Below, piece after piece: positions 34,702-44,441 of a stretch of 58,246 bases of DNA. Source of the stretch: JANLUX01 sp031366005 (lineage in GTDB: Bacteria > Bacteroidota > Bacteroidia > AKYH767-A > OLB10); contig JANLZB010000070.1 of NCBI GenBank assembly GCA_031366005.1, positions 1 through 58,246 of the forward strand, in the 5' to 3' direction. The notes beneath the pieces are model-generated. The model was not told the origin of the DNA and made no database searches. It saw only the letters and a list, made by a program, of their open reading frames with translations. A program made the position numbers and the translations under genes. Numbering within the stretch: the first letter of the stretch is position 1; each line of letters begins with the position of its first letter.

Positions 34702-35784
34702 ATGCACATCCAGAAACTTTCTCTTTTTAATTTTAAAAATTATAGTGAAGCAACATTTGAGTTTGCCCCGCAGGCAAATTGCTTTACAGGTTCTAACGGT
34801 AAGGGAAAAACAAATGTGCTGGATGCGATTTATTATCTCTGCATGTGTAAAAGTTTTTTTAATGCAACTGATAGTTTAAATATTAAACATGAGGAATCAT
34901 TCTTTACTATTCATGGAATATTTTCTTTGAATAATAATACAGAAGATATTTTTTGCGGGCTGAAGCAAGGACAGAAAAAAATTTTTAAAAGAAATCAGAA
35001 AGAGTATAACCGGCTGGCAGAACATATTGGTTTGTTACCGGTAGTGATGGTGGCTCCCGTTGACCAGGAGTTAATTACCGGTGGAAGTGAAGAACGCAGA
35101 AAATTTATGGACAGCATCATTTGCCAGTATGATAAAGTTTATCTGGATGATTTAACAACCTATCAAAAAATTCTTCAGCATCGTAATGCATTATTAAAGC
35201 AAATCAGCAAATCAAATAATGCTGATGAAAGCTCACTGCAAATCTGGGACGAACAATTGGTGAGCTATGCAATTAAAATTTATTCGACACGTAATCGTTT
35301 TGTAAATGAGTTTGCTCCTTTGTTTACTGATTTTTATAAAACCATAAGCGGAGACTCCGAAACAGTGAGCATAACTTATGACAGTCATTTACATGAAGGT
35401 GATTTTGCGGAGCAACTCAAGCGCGCATATACTCGTGACCGTTTGTTACAATACACAACAACTGGTACTCATAAAGATGATTTGATCATGCTGATTGATG
35501 AACATCCTGCAAAACGTTTTGGATCACAAGGGCAACAGAAATCAGTAGTGGTCGCACTAAAGCTTGCACAATTTGAATTGCTGAAAAATGCACGAGGTTT
35601 GAAACCTGTTTTATTACTGGATGATATTTTTGATAAGCTGGATGATAAGCGTGTAAGCAAGCTGATGAGTTTAGTAAGTCATCACACTTTCGGACAATTA
35701 TTTATTACCGATACCAATGATGAAAGAGTGCTAAGTATTTTTAATGGGATACAGACACCGATAAAGAATTTTGTGCTACAGTGA
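34702..35784 (+). CDS. recF: DNA replication and repair protein RecF
   Basis: The 360-residue ABC/SMC-type ATPase is of normal RecF length. Walker A is GSNGKGKT (residues 30-37), the signature-like GSQGQQKSVVVALKLAQ is near 273-289, and Walker B is KPVLLLDDIFDKLDD (~299-313). RecF binds gapped DNA with RecR/RecO and directs RecA loading. The D-loop and lid regions look intact. It is not next to dnaA, dnaN or gyrB here; in Bacteroidota it is commonly located apart from the origin. Confidence 0.95.
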   Translation: MHIQKLSLFNFKNYSEATFEFAPQANCFTGSNGKGKTNVLDAIYYLCMCKSFFNATDSLNIKHEESFFTIHGIFSLNNNTEDIFCGLKQGQKKIFKRNQKEYNRLAEHIGLLPVVMVAPVDQELITGGSEERRKFMDSIICQYDKVYLDDLTTYQKILQHRNALLKQISKSNNADESSLQIWDEQLVSYAIKIYSTRNRFVNEFAPLFTDFYKTISGDSETVSITYDSHLHEGDFAEQLKRAYTRDRLLQYTTTGTHKDDLIMLIDEHPAKRFGSQGQQKSVVVALKLAQFELLKNARGLKPVLLLDDIFDKLDDKRVSKLMSLVSHHTFGQLFITDTNDERVLSIFNGIQTPIKNFVLQ

Positions 35785-35870
35785 CTTGGATTAATAATAG
35801 AGACAATCAAAGTTTTAAGTGCATTTAAATCAAGGCATAATTTTTTAATACATTTTTAAAAACCAAAATC

Positions 35871-36092
35871 ATGAGCGGAGCCTTTGTAAGAGAATCTGAT
35901 GATCAATGGTTGCACGACATCCCTCCTACCCTTAATGCATTGATATTATATTTAACGAGGGAAAATAACGGCATAAGAGTTTATGAGAAAAAAAGTTTTA
36001 CAAATCCCGATAATGGCAAGCAGGTGTACGAAATGAGTAATGGAAATTCTTATTCAATTGATGATGACAGCAAGTGGTATGTTTTAGAGTAA
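35871..36092 (+). CDS. Small conserved-looking cytosolic protein
   Basis: This 73-residue ORF starts MSGAFVRESDDQWLHDIPPT and ends KWYVLE. It is hydrophilic and has no signal or membrane segment. Similar short proteins with the opening MSGAFVRE.DDQWLHD are familiar to me from Bacteroidota genomes as hypothetical proteins. I know no function. It lies 86 bases after recF with a one-mismatch promoter box (TACATTTT) near its start. Confidence 0.7.
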   Translation: MSGAFVRESDDQWLHDIPPTLNALILYLTRENNGIRVYEKKSFTNPDNGKQVYEMSNGNSYSIDDDSKWYVLE

Positions 36093-36183
36093 TCATTCTT
36101 ACTCTAATGATTAAGTCAGAAACAGATACAAAATGGATATAATGCTATTTTAACCCATTCCTTTTCAATTCTCAACACAAAAA

Positions 36184-36216
36184 TTTGACAAGCTCACTAA
36201 AAAAGCCATATAATTG
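36184..36216 (+). promoter_or_regulatory. Candidate promoter of the T9SS cargo gene
   Basis: TTTG (36184-36187) and TATAATTG (36209-36216, one mismatch to TAnnTTTG) are 21 bases apart. The -7 box overlaps the first possible start at 36214, so translation more likely begins at 36247. Confidence 0.4.
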
Positions 36217-36246
36217 CAAATACAGAAATTCCATTTACTAAGAGAT

Positions 36247-37434
36247 ATGACAAATAAATTACAAAGGACTATATTTTATGCAGGTTTTCTGATTATTGCT
36301 GTGGTGCTGATAACGCTGAACGCTAATGCGCAATGCATACTTCCTGCAAAACCTGCATCAATAACAGCAACCGGTGGAAATACAAAAGTTTGCCCTGGCA
36401 GTACAAAAACTTATACAAGTGCTTCTGTTGCAGGCGCAACTTCTTATAATTGGACTGCACCAGCCGGTGGAAATATTGTAAGTGGTCAAGGGTCTTTAAC
36501 GGTGACTATTAATTATACCAGTGGTTTTGTTGGGAATGATTCATTAAAAGTGGCAGCAGTAAACAGTTGTGGAACAGGTTTGCAAAGGGCGATTTTAATT
36601 TCCAGAAATAATCCACCAACTACGGGCGCCTTTACAGGTCCGGCAACAGGATTTTGTGGTATGAGTGGGGTGAATTATTCAGTTCCCAATATTTCAGGTG
36701 TCACATTTAACTGGTCGTTTGATGTGCCAGGCGCTACTATAACCAGCGGACAAGGAACGCACGCAATTACAGCAAATTTTACTACCTCGTTCAATATGGG
36801 TATTCTTGGTGTGAGCACCTCCAATGCATGTGGAGTAAGTGGTGAGCATCATTTGCATTTAAAAGCAAGTCCGGTAGCTGCTACTTCCATTAACGGCCCC
36901 ACTTCAGTTTGTACTAACCAACAAGGAGTTTCTTATTCAATTGCAGCCATTCCCACAGCAAATACTTACACCTGGACCGGACCTTCCGGATCACATCTCT
37001 CGGATGGTAATACAACTTCAAGCGGTAATACACTTACTACTACTGCTACTTCCATTACTATAAACTATGGTGCAAATGCAGGATCAGTAAAAGTGAGAGG
37101 CAATAATGCATGTGGTACAGGATCTACAAAATCGGTTACTGTTACAATGACCTGTCGCGAAAGTAAGTTTGAAGTAAACGATTATTTTAATATCAATATT
37201 TATCCGGTACCTGCAAAAAATGAATTGAATATCTCCTTTTACTCAAATGAAGAACAAACAAATTCAATTCGTATTTTTAATATTTTAGGTATTAACGTAT
37301 TTAAACAAGACAATTATTCATCAGCAGGTAAAAATAATTTTGTTATTGATCTGTCAACAATAGCGAGTGGTCTTTATTTTGTGGAAGTTACAAAGGGCAA
37401 AAAAAGTGCTGTACAGAAAATTATTGTAGAATAG
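36247..37434 (+). CDS. Secreted protein with PKD-like repeats and T9SS type A sorting domain
   Basis: From the ATG at 36247 the product has 395 residues with a signal peptide ending NANAQ. About three PKD/Ig-like repeats follow (SYNWTAPAGGNIVSGQGSLT, FNWSFDVPGATITSGQGTH, YTWTGPSG). The final ~80 residues are a classical type A sorting domain: INIYPVPAKNELNIS, IRIFNILGINVFKQD, FVIDLSTIASGLYFVEV, ending KIIVE. It should cross the outer membrane through T9SS and be processed by PorU, which is also encoded in this window. Its binding or adhesive function is unknown. Confidence 0.87.
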   Translation: MTNKLQRTIFYAGFLIIAVVLITLNANAQCILPAKPASITATGGNTKVCPGSTKTYTSASVAGATSYNWTAPAGGNIVSGQGSLTVTINYTSGFVGNDSLKVAAVNSCGTGLQRAILISRNNPPTTGAFTGPATGFCGMSGVNYSVPNISGVTFNWSFDVPGATITSGQGTHAITANFTTSFNMGILGVSTSNACGVSGEHHLHLKASPVAATSINGPTSVCTNQQGVSYSIAAIPTANTYTWTGPSGSHLSDGNTTSSGNTLTTTATSITINYGANAGSVKVRGNNACGTGSTKSVTVTMTCRESKFEVNDYFNINIYPVPAKNELNISFYSNEEQTNSIRIFNILGINVFKQDNYSSAGKNNFVIDLSTIASGLYFVEVTKGKKSAVQKIIVE

Positions 37435-37496
37435 CTTTAGCTTTTTTTATCCGAAATTAACTAGCAGATTAGTTGTTAGTGTTCAACTCAAAAAAT

Positions 37497-40400
37497 TCAA
37501 TTCACAAAACCTGTTGTTTCCACCACAGGTTTTTTCTTTTTAAAACGATCTTTAAAGCGTTGAAATAATTCACCCACTGAATTAAATTCTTCCCGGTAAA
37601 AAATTCCTATTCCCTGTGTATATTGTGAATTGAGATTGTTGATAAGCGAATTGTTATTAGACCTTGTAAATGCTTTTAATTTTACCCTCCCATCCTTATT
37701 TGCTTTTACCTCTACGTTAATATCACCTACAAGACTGGATGTATTTTGATTAGTTGTTGTAGTTGAATTGCTGTTTGCAACACCCACGTTTCCTTCCACT
37801 CTTACCACATCATTAAATAAACTGGTGCCTAACGCAAGCTCCCACTCTTCCTGTGTTAAATTACTTCCGGGTTGATAATTTAATCCAACATTAACATTTT
37901 CATTTATCTGCGAAGCCCAGTTACTCAATTGAGCTGATAGAAACTCGTATGCATTAGCACCCACTACATCTCCGGTGGTGAGCTGTGCGCGGTTACTTAA
38001 TTCTTCAGCTGGTGAAAATCTACGGATAACTAAAAGTGAAACAGCTTGTTTGTATTTTGCTTCTTCGGTATTGATTGCACGCCTTACGCGGCTCTCAGTA
38101 GTTGCATCAATATTTTTTACATCAATATCAAATTTAATAACAGGATTAAAAAGCTTGTCTGATAGGTTGAGTGTAAGAACTACCGGAACTGCTTTTGTGT
38201 AACCAATTGTTGAATCCTGCAACAAATCATAAAGGCTTGCATTAAGATTTTTATAATGTGCATCAATGTTTATGTAAGCGTCATAGGGATCTCCGCTCCA
38301 TCTCACATAACCCCCATTTTCTATTGTAAATTCTTTGCTCAATACATTTTGCAGTGTAAACAGATACTGACCATGTTCAATAATATAATCACCATACATT
38401 TTAAATCCGTCTGAAGGACTTATGTTCATGATGATGTTGCCATGACCGGTACCTTTAATCACATCACCAATCTTAGGATCAAACTCCAGGCGGATGGTTG
38501 CATCAGGAGTAACTTCCAGATCAAAGTTCATCTCAATGCCGCTTAAATCTATTGTTTGTGCTTTAAGAATAGAATCTTTTAATTCTTCGCTTTTTACAAA
38601 TGTGATAAAGCTGTTATGGCTTACTTCTTCAGGATTGCTCAAGGGGATATTTATCTCTGTTCCTTTTTCAGATTTCAATCCGATATCCATTTTTATGTAA
38701 TCAAGATATCCTGAAATATTTATCCTGCCTGATGCATAAGCTTCTCCATAAAACAATTCATTGTCGTGAACACTGGTGTTTAAAACCTGAGTTTTACTGG
38801 TAGCAATATCCACATCAAAATAAAAATCTTTTAAATTTTTATGATACACTTTACCGTTTGCAATCGCTTTATTTCCTTTGGCATCATTAATCATTACGTG
38901 ATTAAACTCAATGTATTCTTCTTTCAGCTTCACATCAGTGGAAAGACTATAACGCGTATTGAGGTAATCAATCCTGAAATTTACTTTTTGCAGATGAGCC
39001 TCTCCTGTCAACAAAGGTTTGGAAGCTAAACCATGCAAACGAAACTCTCCGCTAGCATTACCACTGAGATCAGAAACAATTCCTTTTAAATAATTACTAA
39101 ACGTTTTAACATTTGTTTTTTTCAGATTAATGGCGAGATCTATCTCATCATTTTTTTCCTTGATAATATATTTACCTTCTACGGAAATATTTTGTTCACC
39201 ACCACGTGTAACGGCTGCAGTGACATTGATTACTCCATTTCCGGTGTTCCAGTCACTCACGATGTTAGCATTACCAAGTGTATCGTTATAGAAACTCAGA
39301 TAATCAATATTTAAATTGCTGTTTAATGATGGCTTATGATACAAGTCAGAGATATCAGCATTTCCGTTTGCAATACCTCCTATCTGTACATTGTAAATTT
39401 TGAGCATGTCATTTACAACAGCAATATCAAATTTTGAAAACGAAAAAAACAATTTATCATTTATGCTTCGCGAAATTTTTCCGCCAATATTAACGGTTTG
39501 ATTTTCGGATTGAAAATTATAATTGCTGATTGTAATGCCTGAACTATCAAAGGATAAAAAATTGGCAGGGTCAATTTTCCAGATATGATGCTTGACAAGA
39601 ATATCAGCAGGATCAATTTTTATTGTGGTAACACCGTTATCAGTAAAATGAAAAATAAATCCTGCATTCAATTTCGAAAGGCTGGTGTCAGTATTTGAAA
39701 TAAGTAAATTTAAAAAGGCTGAATCATTGTTGGCTTTACCTGTTAACATCACGTTGCGAAGTAGAAGACTGTCATTAAACTGAATAACATTTTCTTTTGC
39801 TGATACGATTAACTGACCTTGTGAAGTATTGCCCGAAATATTTATTCCATCAAAGCGCACTCCCTGGTAAGTTACTTCATCAGATTTCAGCAAAGCTGTA
39901 AAATCATTATTCAATGTATTAAAATGACCTTCTGCATGAGTTCCGGCCTGCACACTTAATTCAGGCAGCAATACATCCAACACACCTCGTGTTTCTTTCA
40001 AATCAATTTTGTAATCAAAAGTCTGGTCATCCAATGAATTCACATTTTTAACTTTGATTGCGGGTATGTATTGACTAAGAATATAAGCAGCTGATTGAAA
40101 TATTTCAGAGAGCTTAAATATCCCTGTCATTGATGCATCGGCAAAATCTGATTCAAGTTTGATATGTTTTTTACTGTTTACATCAGAAGAATGAATGGTT
40201 AAATCATTCAATGTTATTCCTCTTGGAAATTCCTTATAATTTGTATTCACAAAATGCAGAGAGCCTTCGAGGTTATCAATTTTATTTCCGGTGCAATGCA
40301 GTTCGGCATGTGTTGACAAACTGCTTGATGAATCGCGTTTTACTAAATTCAACTTGGCAAGATTGGCTTTGCGCACATCAGCAACAAAATCAAACACAGG

Positions 40401-41918
40401 TAATTTATCCTGGTAATTAACCTTGCCGTTAAAATCAAAATCTGCATTTTCATCCCGCACAATCAGCGAACCATTAAAAAGTTTTTTCGCCATTTCGCCC
40501 TTCACTGTCAGGTTATGATAAGTATATCCTTTTACCTGTAAATCGTTAATGTTACCTTCGAGTTTGGTATTGATCCTATCAACAGCCAGGCCGCTGCCTT
40601 TTACTTCCACACGTGCAGTTATAAAACCGACATCAGGCTGCAGCCTTAACATTTTTCCAATATCAAAATTGAAAGTGCTGAGATGACCTGAATACTGCGC
40701 AGGCGATTTGCCATCGCCTATTTTTAAATTTAAATCTGATGAAACAAAACCCAGATCGGTTGTTGCATTTCCATACGCAACAAAATCGTTATAAAAACCA
40801 CTGAATTTTCCTTTAAACTTTATTGTTCCGAGATAATCAAGATTAGCAGGCAATGAAATTTTACCTCCGCTGTCAAAGGGATATGCAGGAATTGTTTCAA
40901 TATCTTTTTTGTTTAAGCGGAGTTCGTTAATGTTAAGCTCAATGTATGAGTCTTCAATATCAGGCAAACCATTTAATACAATATCACCTCTATAAGATGC
41001 CTGCGGAGTATAAACAATCTGCATGTTTTTTCCTTTGAGATGATCCACAGTTCCTTTAACATCACCTGAAAACTTAAGCGTTTTATTGAGGCCGATTACT
41101 TCCGTTGCAAAATATTTTATGTCTTCAGATGAAATTGTGCTTTGAGCAAATGATGATCGCATTCTTACTTTATGGATGTAATCATCAAAATCATCCCAGC
41201 TGTCAAAATCAAAACTTATTTGTCCCCTTAAATCACTTTGCGGAGTTTGAATAGTAAAATTTCTAAAATCAAAATAGTGTTCGGCAAAACGTGTATCAGC
41301 AGCAAAATGATTTAATTGAAACCCGCTTTTTTCTTTTAACGAAAGTTCCTTTGCATGAAATAATATGGTGTCATTTACGGTGCGCAAATCACGGAGATCA
41401 GCATAAAGACTTGTTACATACACGTCTTCCCAGTCAATACACCGGGTTGTATCATTCCAACGTAAATCGCGATAAGAAAAAGTTGCATTTTTCAACACCA
41501 CGTTTTGTAGTTTAACCTCCCATGGAGGGGACTGTGAAGTATCTTTTTTTGAAGAAGAAAAATAATCAGCAAAAAACTGAAAGTTTAATCCCTTAATGTT
41601 TTTGTAACGGATGAGTTTAATGCGTGCATTTTCTAATTCTGCATAGTTAATGGTGATCTTTTGTTTTTTGTAATCAAACTGAGTGATATCAACTTTAAAC
41701 AATGGAGCATAAAGGAGTGTGTCATGTTGTTGGTCTTCTACATAAATATCTTCTAACACTATTTTACGAAAAAATTCTATGTCCACATGCTTTATCGAAA
41801 TTCGTGTATGCAACTCATCCGATAAATAAAGCGTTAATCGTTCCACCAGCCAGGTTTGAAAAACAGGAATCACCACCAAAGCGCGTACTGCCAATGCTAA
41901 AATGAGCAGCACCAGCAA
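37497..41918 (-). CDS. tamB: Second TamB-family protein, divergent from tsaD
   Basis: The product has about 1473 residues. A hydrophobic N-terminal anchor (LVLLILALAVRALVVIPVF) is followed by a long beta-helical AsmA/TamB body with early segments like the first TamB (HTRISIKHVDIEFFRKIVLE, YVEDQQHDTLLY). The C-terminal DUF490 domain is present (GHGNIIMNISPSDGFKMYGD, VLSKEFTIENGGYVRWSGD). No ATG exists in frame. TTG at 41918 is the nearest usual start, but upstream codons to 41972 encode a fitting basic n-region (GKKIKAIKKFLKIS). The tsaD-divergent position is the common tamB locus in Bacteroidota. No Omp85 partner is adjacent. Confidence 0.88.
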   Translation of the reverse strand: MLVLLILALAVRALVVIPVFQTWLVERLTLYLSDELHTRISIKHVDIEFFRKIVLEDIYVEDQQHDTLLYAPLFKVDITQFDYKKQKITINYAELENARIKLIRYKNIKGLNFQFFADYFSSSKKDTSQSPPWEVKLQNVVLKNATFSYRDLRWNDTTRCIDWEDVYVTSLYADLRDLRTVNDTILFHAKELSLKEKSGFQLNHFAADTRFAEHYFDFRNFTIQTPQSDLRGQISFDFDSWDDFDDYIHKVRMRSSFAQSTISSEDIKYFATEVIGLNKTLKFSGDVKGTVDHLKGKNMQIVYTPQASYRGDIVLNGLPDIEDSYIELNINELRLNKKDIETIPAYPFDSGGKISLPANLDYLGTIKFKGKFSGFYNDFVAYGNATTDLGFVSSDLNLKIGDGKSPAQYSGHLSTFNFDIGKMLRLQPDVGFITARVEVKGSGLAVDRINTKLEGNINDLQVKGYTYHNLTVKGEMAKKLFNGSLIVRDENADFDFNGKVNYQDKLPVFDFVADVRKANLAKLNLVKRDSSSSLSTHAELHCTGNKIDNLEGSLHFVNTNYKEFPRGITLNDLTIHSSDVNSKKHIKLESDFADASMTGIFKLSEIFQSAAYILSQYIPAIKVKNVNSLDDQTFDYKIDLKETRGVLDVLLPELSVQAGTHAEGHFNTLNNDFTALLKSDEVTYQGVRFDGINISGNTSQGQLIVSAKENVIQFNDSLLLRNVMLTGKANNDSAFLNLLISNTDTSLSKLNAGFIFHFTDNGVTTIKIDPADILVKHHIWKIDPANFLSFDSSGITISNYNFQSENQTVNIGGKISRSINDKLFFSFSKFDIAVVNDMLKIYNVQIGGIANGNADISDLYHKPSLNSNLNIDYLSFYNDTLGNANIVSDWNTGNGVINVTAAVTRGGEQNISVEGKYIIKEKNDEIDLAINLKKTNVKTFSNYLKGIVSDLSGNASGEFRLHGLASKPLLTGEAHLQKVNFRIDYLNTRYSLSTDVKLKEEYIEFNHVMINDAKGNKAIANGKVYHKNLKDFYFDVDIATSKTQVLNTSVHDNELFYGEAYASGRINISGYLDYIKMDIGLKSEKGTEINIPLSNPEEVSHNSFITFVKSEELKDSILKAQTIDLSGIEMNFDLEVTPDATIRLEFDPKIGDVIKGTGHGNIIMNISPSDGFKMYGDYIIEHGQYLFTLQNVLSKEFTIENGGYVRWSGDPYDAYINIDAHYKNLNASLYDLLQDSTIGYTKAVPVVLTLNLSDKLFNPVIKFDIDVKNIDATTESRVRRAINTEEAKYKQAVSLLVIRRFSPAEELSNRAQLTTGDVVGANAYEFLSAQLSNWASQINENVNVGLNYQPGSNLTQEEWELALGTSLFNDVVRVEGNVGVANSNSTTTTNQNTSSLVGDINVEVKANKDGRVKLKAFTRSNNNSLINNLNSQYTQGIGIFYREEFNSVGELFQRFKDRFKKKKPVVETTGFVN

Positions 41919-42011
41919 TGTAATACCTGATATTTTTAAAAATTTTTTTATGGCTTTAATTTTTTTACCAATAATGAATTGTAAATAAAAACGAAGGGGA
42001 TTAACTAATCG

Positions 42012-42019
42012 TATTTTTG
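42012..42019 (+). promoter_or_regulatory. Candidate -7 box for tsaD
   Basis: TATTTTTG is a full TAnnTTTG match and lies 10 bases before the ATG at 42030. The resulting leader would be only a few bases or nearly leaderless. Confidence 0.4.
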
Positions 42020-42029
42020 TGACTGAATT

Positions 42030-43061
42030 ATGAACATAAATCCTGTTTACATTTTAGGCATTGAATCTTCATGCGATGAGACTTCTGCAGCGGTTAGCCA
42101 AAACGACAAATTGCTTTCCAACATCATTGCCGGACAGCGTGTGCATGAGGCATATGGAGGTGTTGTTCCCGAGCTTGCATCGAGAGCGCATCAGCAAAAT
42201 ATTATCCCTGTAATTAATGAGGCATTGCATAAAGCAAAGGTAGCCAAACATCAGTTGAATGCAATCGCTTTCACGCGTGGACCAGGACTTATCGGGGCAT
42301 TGCTGGTGGGTACTTCTTTTGCAAAATCATTTGCGCTTGCTCTCGATATTCCAATTATTGAAGTGAATCACATGCAGGCACACGTGCTGGCTAATTTTGC
42401 AAGCGATGTGAATAATACTGATTTCACTCCGCCTACATTTCCTCTTTTATGTTTGACAGTTTCAGGAGGTCATACACAAATTGTTTTGGTTAAAGATCAT
42501 TATCAAATGGAAGTGATAGGGCAAACCACCGATGATGCAGCTGGCGAAGCTTTTGATAAAGCAGCAAAAATGTTGGGGCTTCCTTATCCAGGAGGTCCGT
42601 TGATTGATAAACATGCACGCAATGGAAATCCATTGGCATTTCGTTTTCCCAAACCTGAGAGCCCTGCATTGAATTATAGTTTCAGTGGATTAAAAACTGC
42701 AATACTTTATTTTCTGCAAAAAGAAATAAGAAAAGATGCTCAGTTTATTGATAAACATCGGGATGATTTGTGTGCATCCATTCAATTTACAATTGTAAAT
42801 ATTTTATTGCACAAATTAAAAATTGCATCTGTGCAAACAGGAATAAAAAATATTGCTTTGGCAGGAGGTGTTTCAGCAAATTCAGCTTTGCGCGAAGCTG
42901 TTTTAAAAGAACAAACATTGAGCAACTGGAAAGTTCATATTCCTCCATTTGAATATTGTACTGATAATGCTGCAATGATTGCGTTAAGCGGTTATTATAA
43001 ATTTTTGAAAAAGGATTTTGCAGGACAGGATATTGCTCCTGTTGCCAGATATCCGTTTTGA
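42030..43061 (+). CDS. tsaD: tRNA N6-adenosine threonylcarbamoyltransferase TsaD
   Basis: The 343-residue product belongs to the Kae1/TsaD ASKHA family. Signature features are GIESSCDETSAAV (residues ~10-22), the metal-binding HMQAH with H114 and H118, and SGGHTQ (145-150). The adenosine-binding GEAFDKAAKMLGLPYPGGP and C-terminal CTDNAAMIA follow. It transfers threonylcarbamoyl to A37 of ANN-decoding tRNAs with TsaB and TsaE, which are not in the window. Length is normal. It is divergent from the second tamB, 111 bases from that gene's TTG. Confidence 0.97.
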   Translation: MNINPVYILGIESSCDETSAAVSQNDKLLSNIIAGQRVHEAYGGVVPELASRAHQQNIIPVINEALHKAKVAKHQLNAIAFTRGPGLIGALLVGTSFAKSFALALDIPIIEVNHMQAHVLANFASDVNNTDFTPPTFPLLCLTVSGGHTQIVLVKDHYQMEVIGQTTDDAAGEAFDKAAKMLGLPYPGGPLIDKHARNGNPLAFRFPKPESPALNYSFSGLKTAILYFLQKEIRKDAQFIDKHRDDLCASIQFTIVNILLHKLKIASVQTGIKNIALAGGVSANSALREAVLKEQTLSNWKVHIPPFEYCTDNAAMIALSGYYKFLKKDFAGQDIAPVARYPF

Positions 43062-43197
43062 TTGCTTAGTTAATTAGTTAAATAAGGAATTCAGGTAAAG
43101 ATTTAGGATTCGATTAGTAATTAAAAAAGAAATTAAAAAAAAATTTAATTCTGTAACCTAATGCAATAACCATCGTTTCACTATATAACAAAAGGAA

Positions 43198-43285
43198 TTA
43201 ACAGTTTACGGTTGTAAGGATGCATACAAATGGCTCTGCACGAAAACGATAAGGCGCGCCATCAACCGTAAACTGTTTTTTTATT
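43198..43285 (+). ncRNA. Structured intergenic RNA element (candidate sRNA or 3' element)
   Basis: AACAGTTTACGGTTG (43200-43214) and CAACCGTAAACTGTT (43263-43277) are exact 15-base inverted copies 48 bases apart. A second helix ATGGC/GCCAT (43230-43234 with 43258-43262) stacks directly on the 3' strand of the first, leaving a 15-base one-sided bulge. A T-tract (TTTTTTTATTTT) follows the outer stem. The loop is too large and too ordered for a simple terminator. I see no promoter box just upstream, so it may be processed from the tsaD 3' UTR. No known family is recognised. Confidence 0.5.
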
Positions 43286-43352
43286 TTAATTAATAACCTT
43301 CCGATTGTCAATTCACATTTAATTTAATTTAGCATCGAAATTTTTATCTGTT

Positions 43353-44243
43353 ATGGCTGCACAATCAAACAAGGGAATAAATATCACACTGGCAATTTTA
43401 CTGCTCTCATCATTGGGTTTCAATATTTATTTATGGATAAACAAAAACACAATAATTAAAAACTACACCACAAAAGTAGAAGTGATGGCGGTAGAGCGGC
43501 AGGAAGTGGACAAAGAACTGAATGATACATATACAGAGCTCAATCAATATAAAGGCATAAATTCAAAACTGGATAGTTTGCTTCAGGAAGCAAATGCAAA
43601 AGTAGATGAGCAGAAGGCAAGAATTGAAAGCTTAATCCGTTCAGGTAGTAATACTGCAGCGATAAATAAAAGTCTGCATGAAGAACTTGAGTCAATCAAG
43701 CAACTCCGCAATGAATATCTGTTGCGTATTGACAGCTTAATGGCGGAGAATGTTACCTTAAAAAAAGAAAAAACAAATCTTACAATTACAGTTGATAGTC
43801 TTTCAAAAAATTTAAAGGCAACTTTTAATACCGCTTCCGTTCTTAAAGCAGAATATATTAAAGTAAAAGCTTTTAAACGCAGAGGTTCCGCTAAATATGC
43901 TGAAACCACAACAGCAAAACGAACTAATAAAATTGAAGCATGTTTTTCAATAATGGATAATGTAATTGCAAAAGGTGGAGAAAGAACAATTTACCTGCGC
44001 ATTATTGAACCAGGCGGAAAAGTGCTTGGTGATCGCTTGAATGGCAGCAGCACTTTTAAAAAATCCGGATCCGATGAAGAGATACTTTACACTTCCACTC
44101 AAACGATTAATTATAACAACCAGAAACAGGATTTGTGCCTTAAGCACGAAGAGAAAGAAAGAGTATTTACTGCAGGCACTTATTTGATTGAGGTATATGT
44201 GGATGGCAACCTGGCAGGAAATTCAACACTTAATCTAAAGTAA
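43353..44243 (+). CDS. Membrane-anchored coiled-coil protein
   Basis: The 296-residue product has one N-terminal membrane segment (~residues 11-28). A long Glu/Lys-rich coiled coil follows (~40-165: KVDEQKARIESLIR, SLMAENVTLKKEKTNL). The C-terminal ~110-residue beta-rich domain (KIEACFSIMDNVIAKGGERT, IEPGGKVLGDRLNG) closes with EVYVDGNLAGNST, a pattern seen in Ig-like or secretory domains. Homologous proteins in Bacteroidota are sometimes labelled as chromosome-partitioning proteins, but there is no ParA/ParB motif. Periplasmic location is inferred; function is unknown. Confidence 0.72.
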   Translation: MAAQSNKGINITLAILLLSSLGFNIYLWINKNTIIKNYTTKVEVMAVERQEVDKELNDTYTELNQYKGINSKLDSLLQEANAKVDEQKARIESLIRSGSNTAAINKSLHEELESIKQLRNEYLLRIDSLMAENVTLKKEKTNLTITVDSLSKNLKATFNTASVLKAEYIKVKAFKRRGSAKYAETTTAKRTNKIEACFSIMDNVIAKGGERTIYLRIIEPGGKVLGDRLNGSSTFKKSGSDEEILYTSTQTINYNNQKQDLCLKHEEKERVFTAGTYLIEVYVDGNLAGNSTLNLK

Positions 44244-44261
44244 TTTACTGCTTCATTTTAG

Positions 44262-44282
44262 AACCGCATTTATGCGGTTTAA
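44262..44282 (+). terminator. Weak hairpin after the coiled-coil gene
   Basis: AACCGCAT (44262-44269) and ATGCGGTT (44272-44279) form an 8-bp stem around TT, followed by only three T. It lies 18 bases after the stop codon. The tight loop and short T-run make it a weak candidate. Confidence 0.4.
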
Positions 44283-44441
44283 ATTACATTGTGTTAATAT
44301 TAATAAACGTTAGAGAAGCAGTTGTGCCACCACATAATTTTTTGATTTATTAAAATTAAATTCTCTCATATTAAGCTAACCTCTTTTGATACGCGACAAC
44401 TTCCATGTAAAAAGCCAAAATGATTTTTCAGATCAATATTT

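Noticed and set aside
43198..43285. Integron attC site or tRNA
   Set aside because: The arms lack the GTTRRRY/RYYYAAC ends, no integrase is near, and there is no cloverleaf or T-loop sequence.
43353..44243. Chromosome partitioning protein
   Set aside because: No Walker motif or ParB domain; the coiled coil alone explains such labels.
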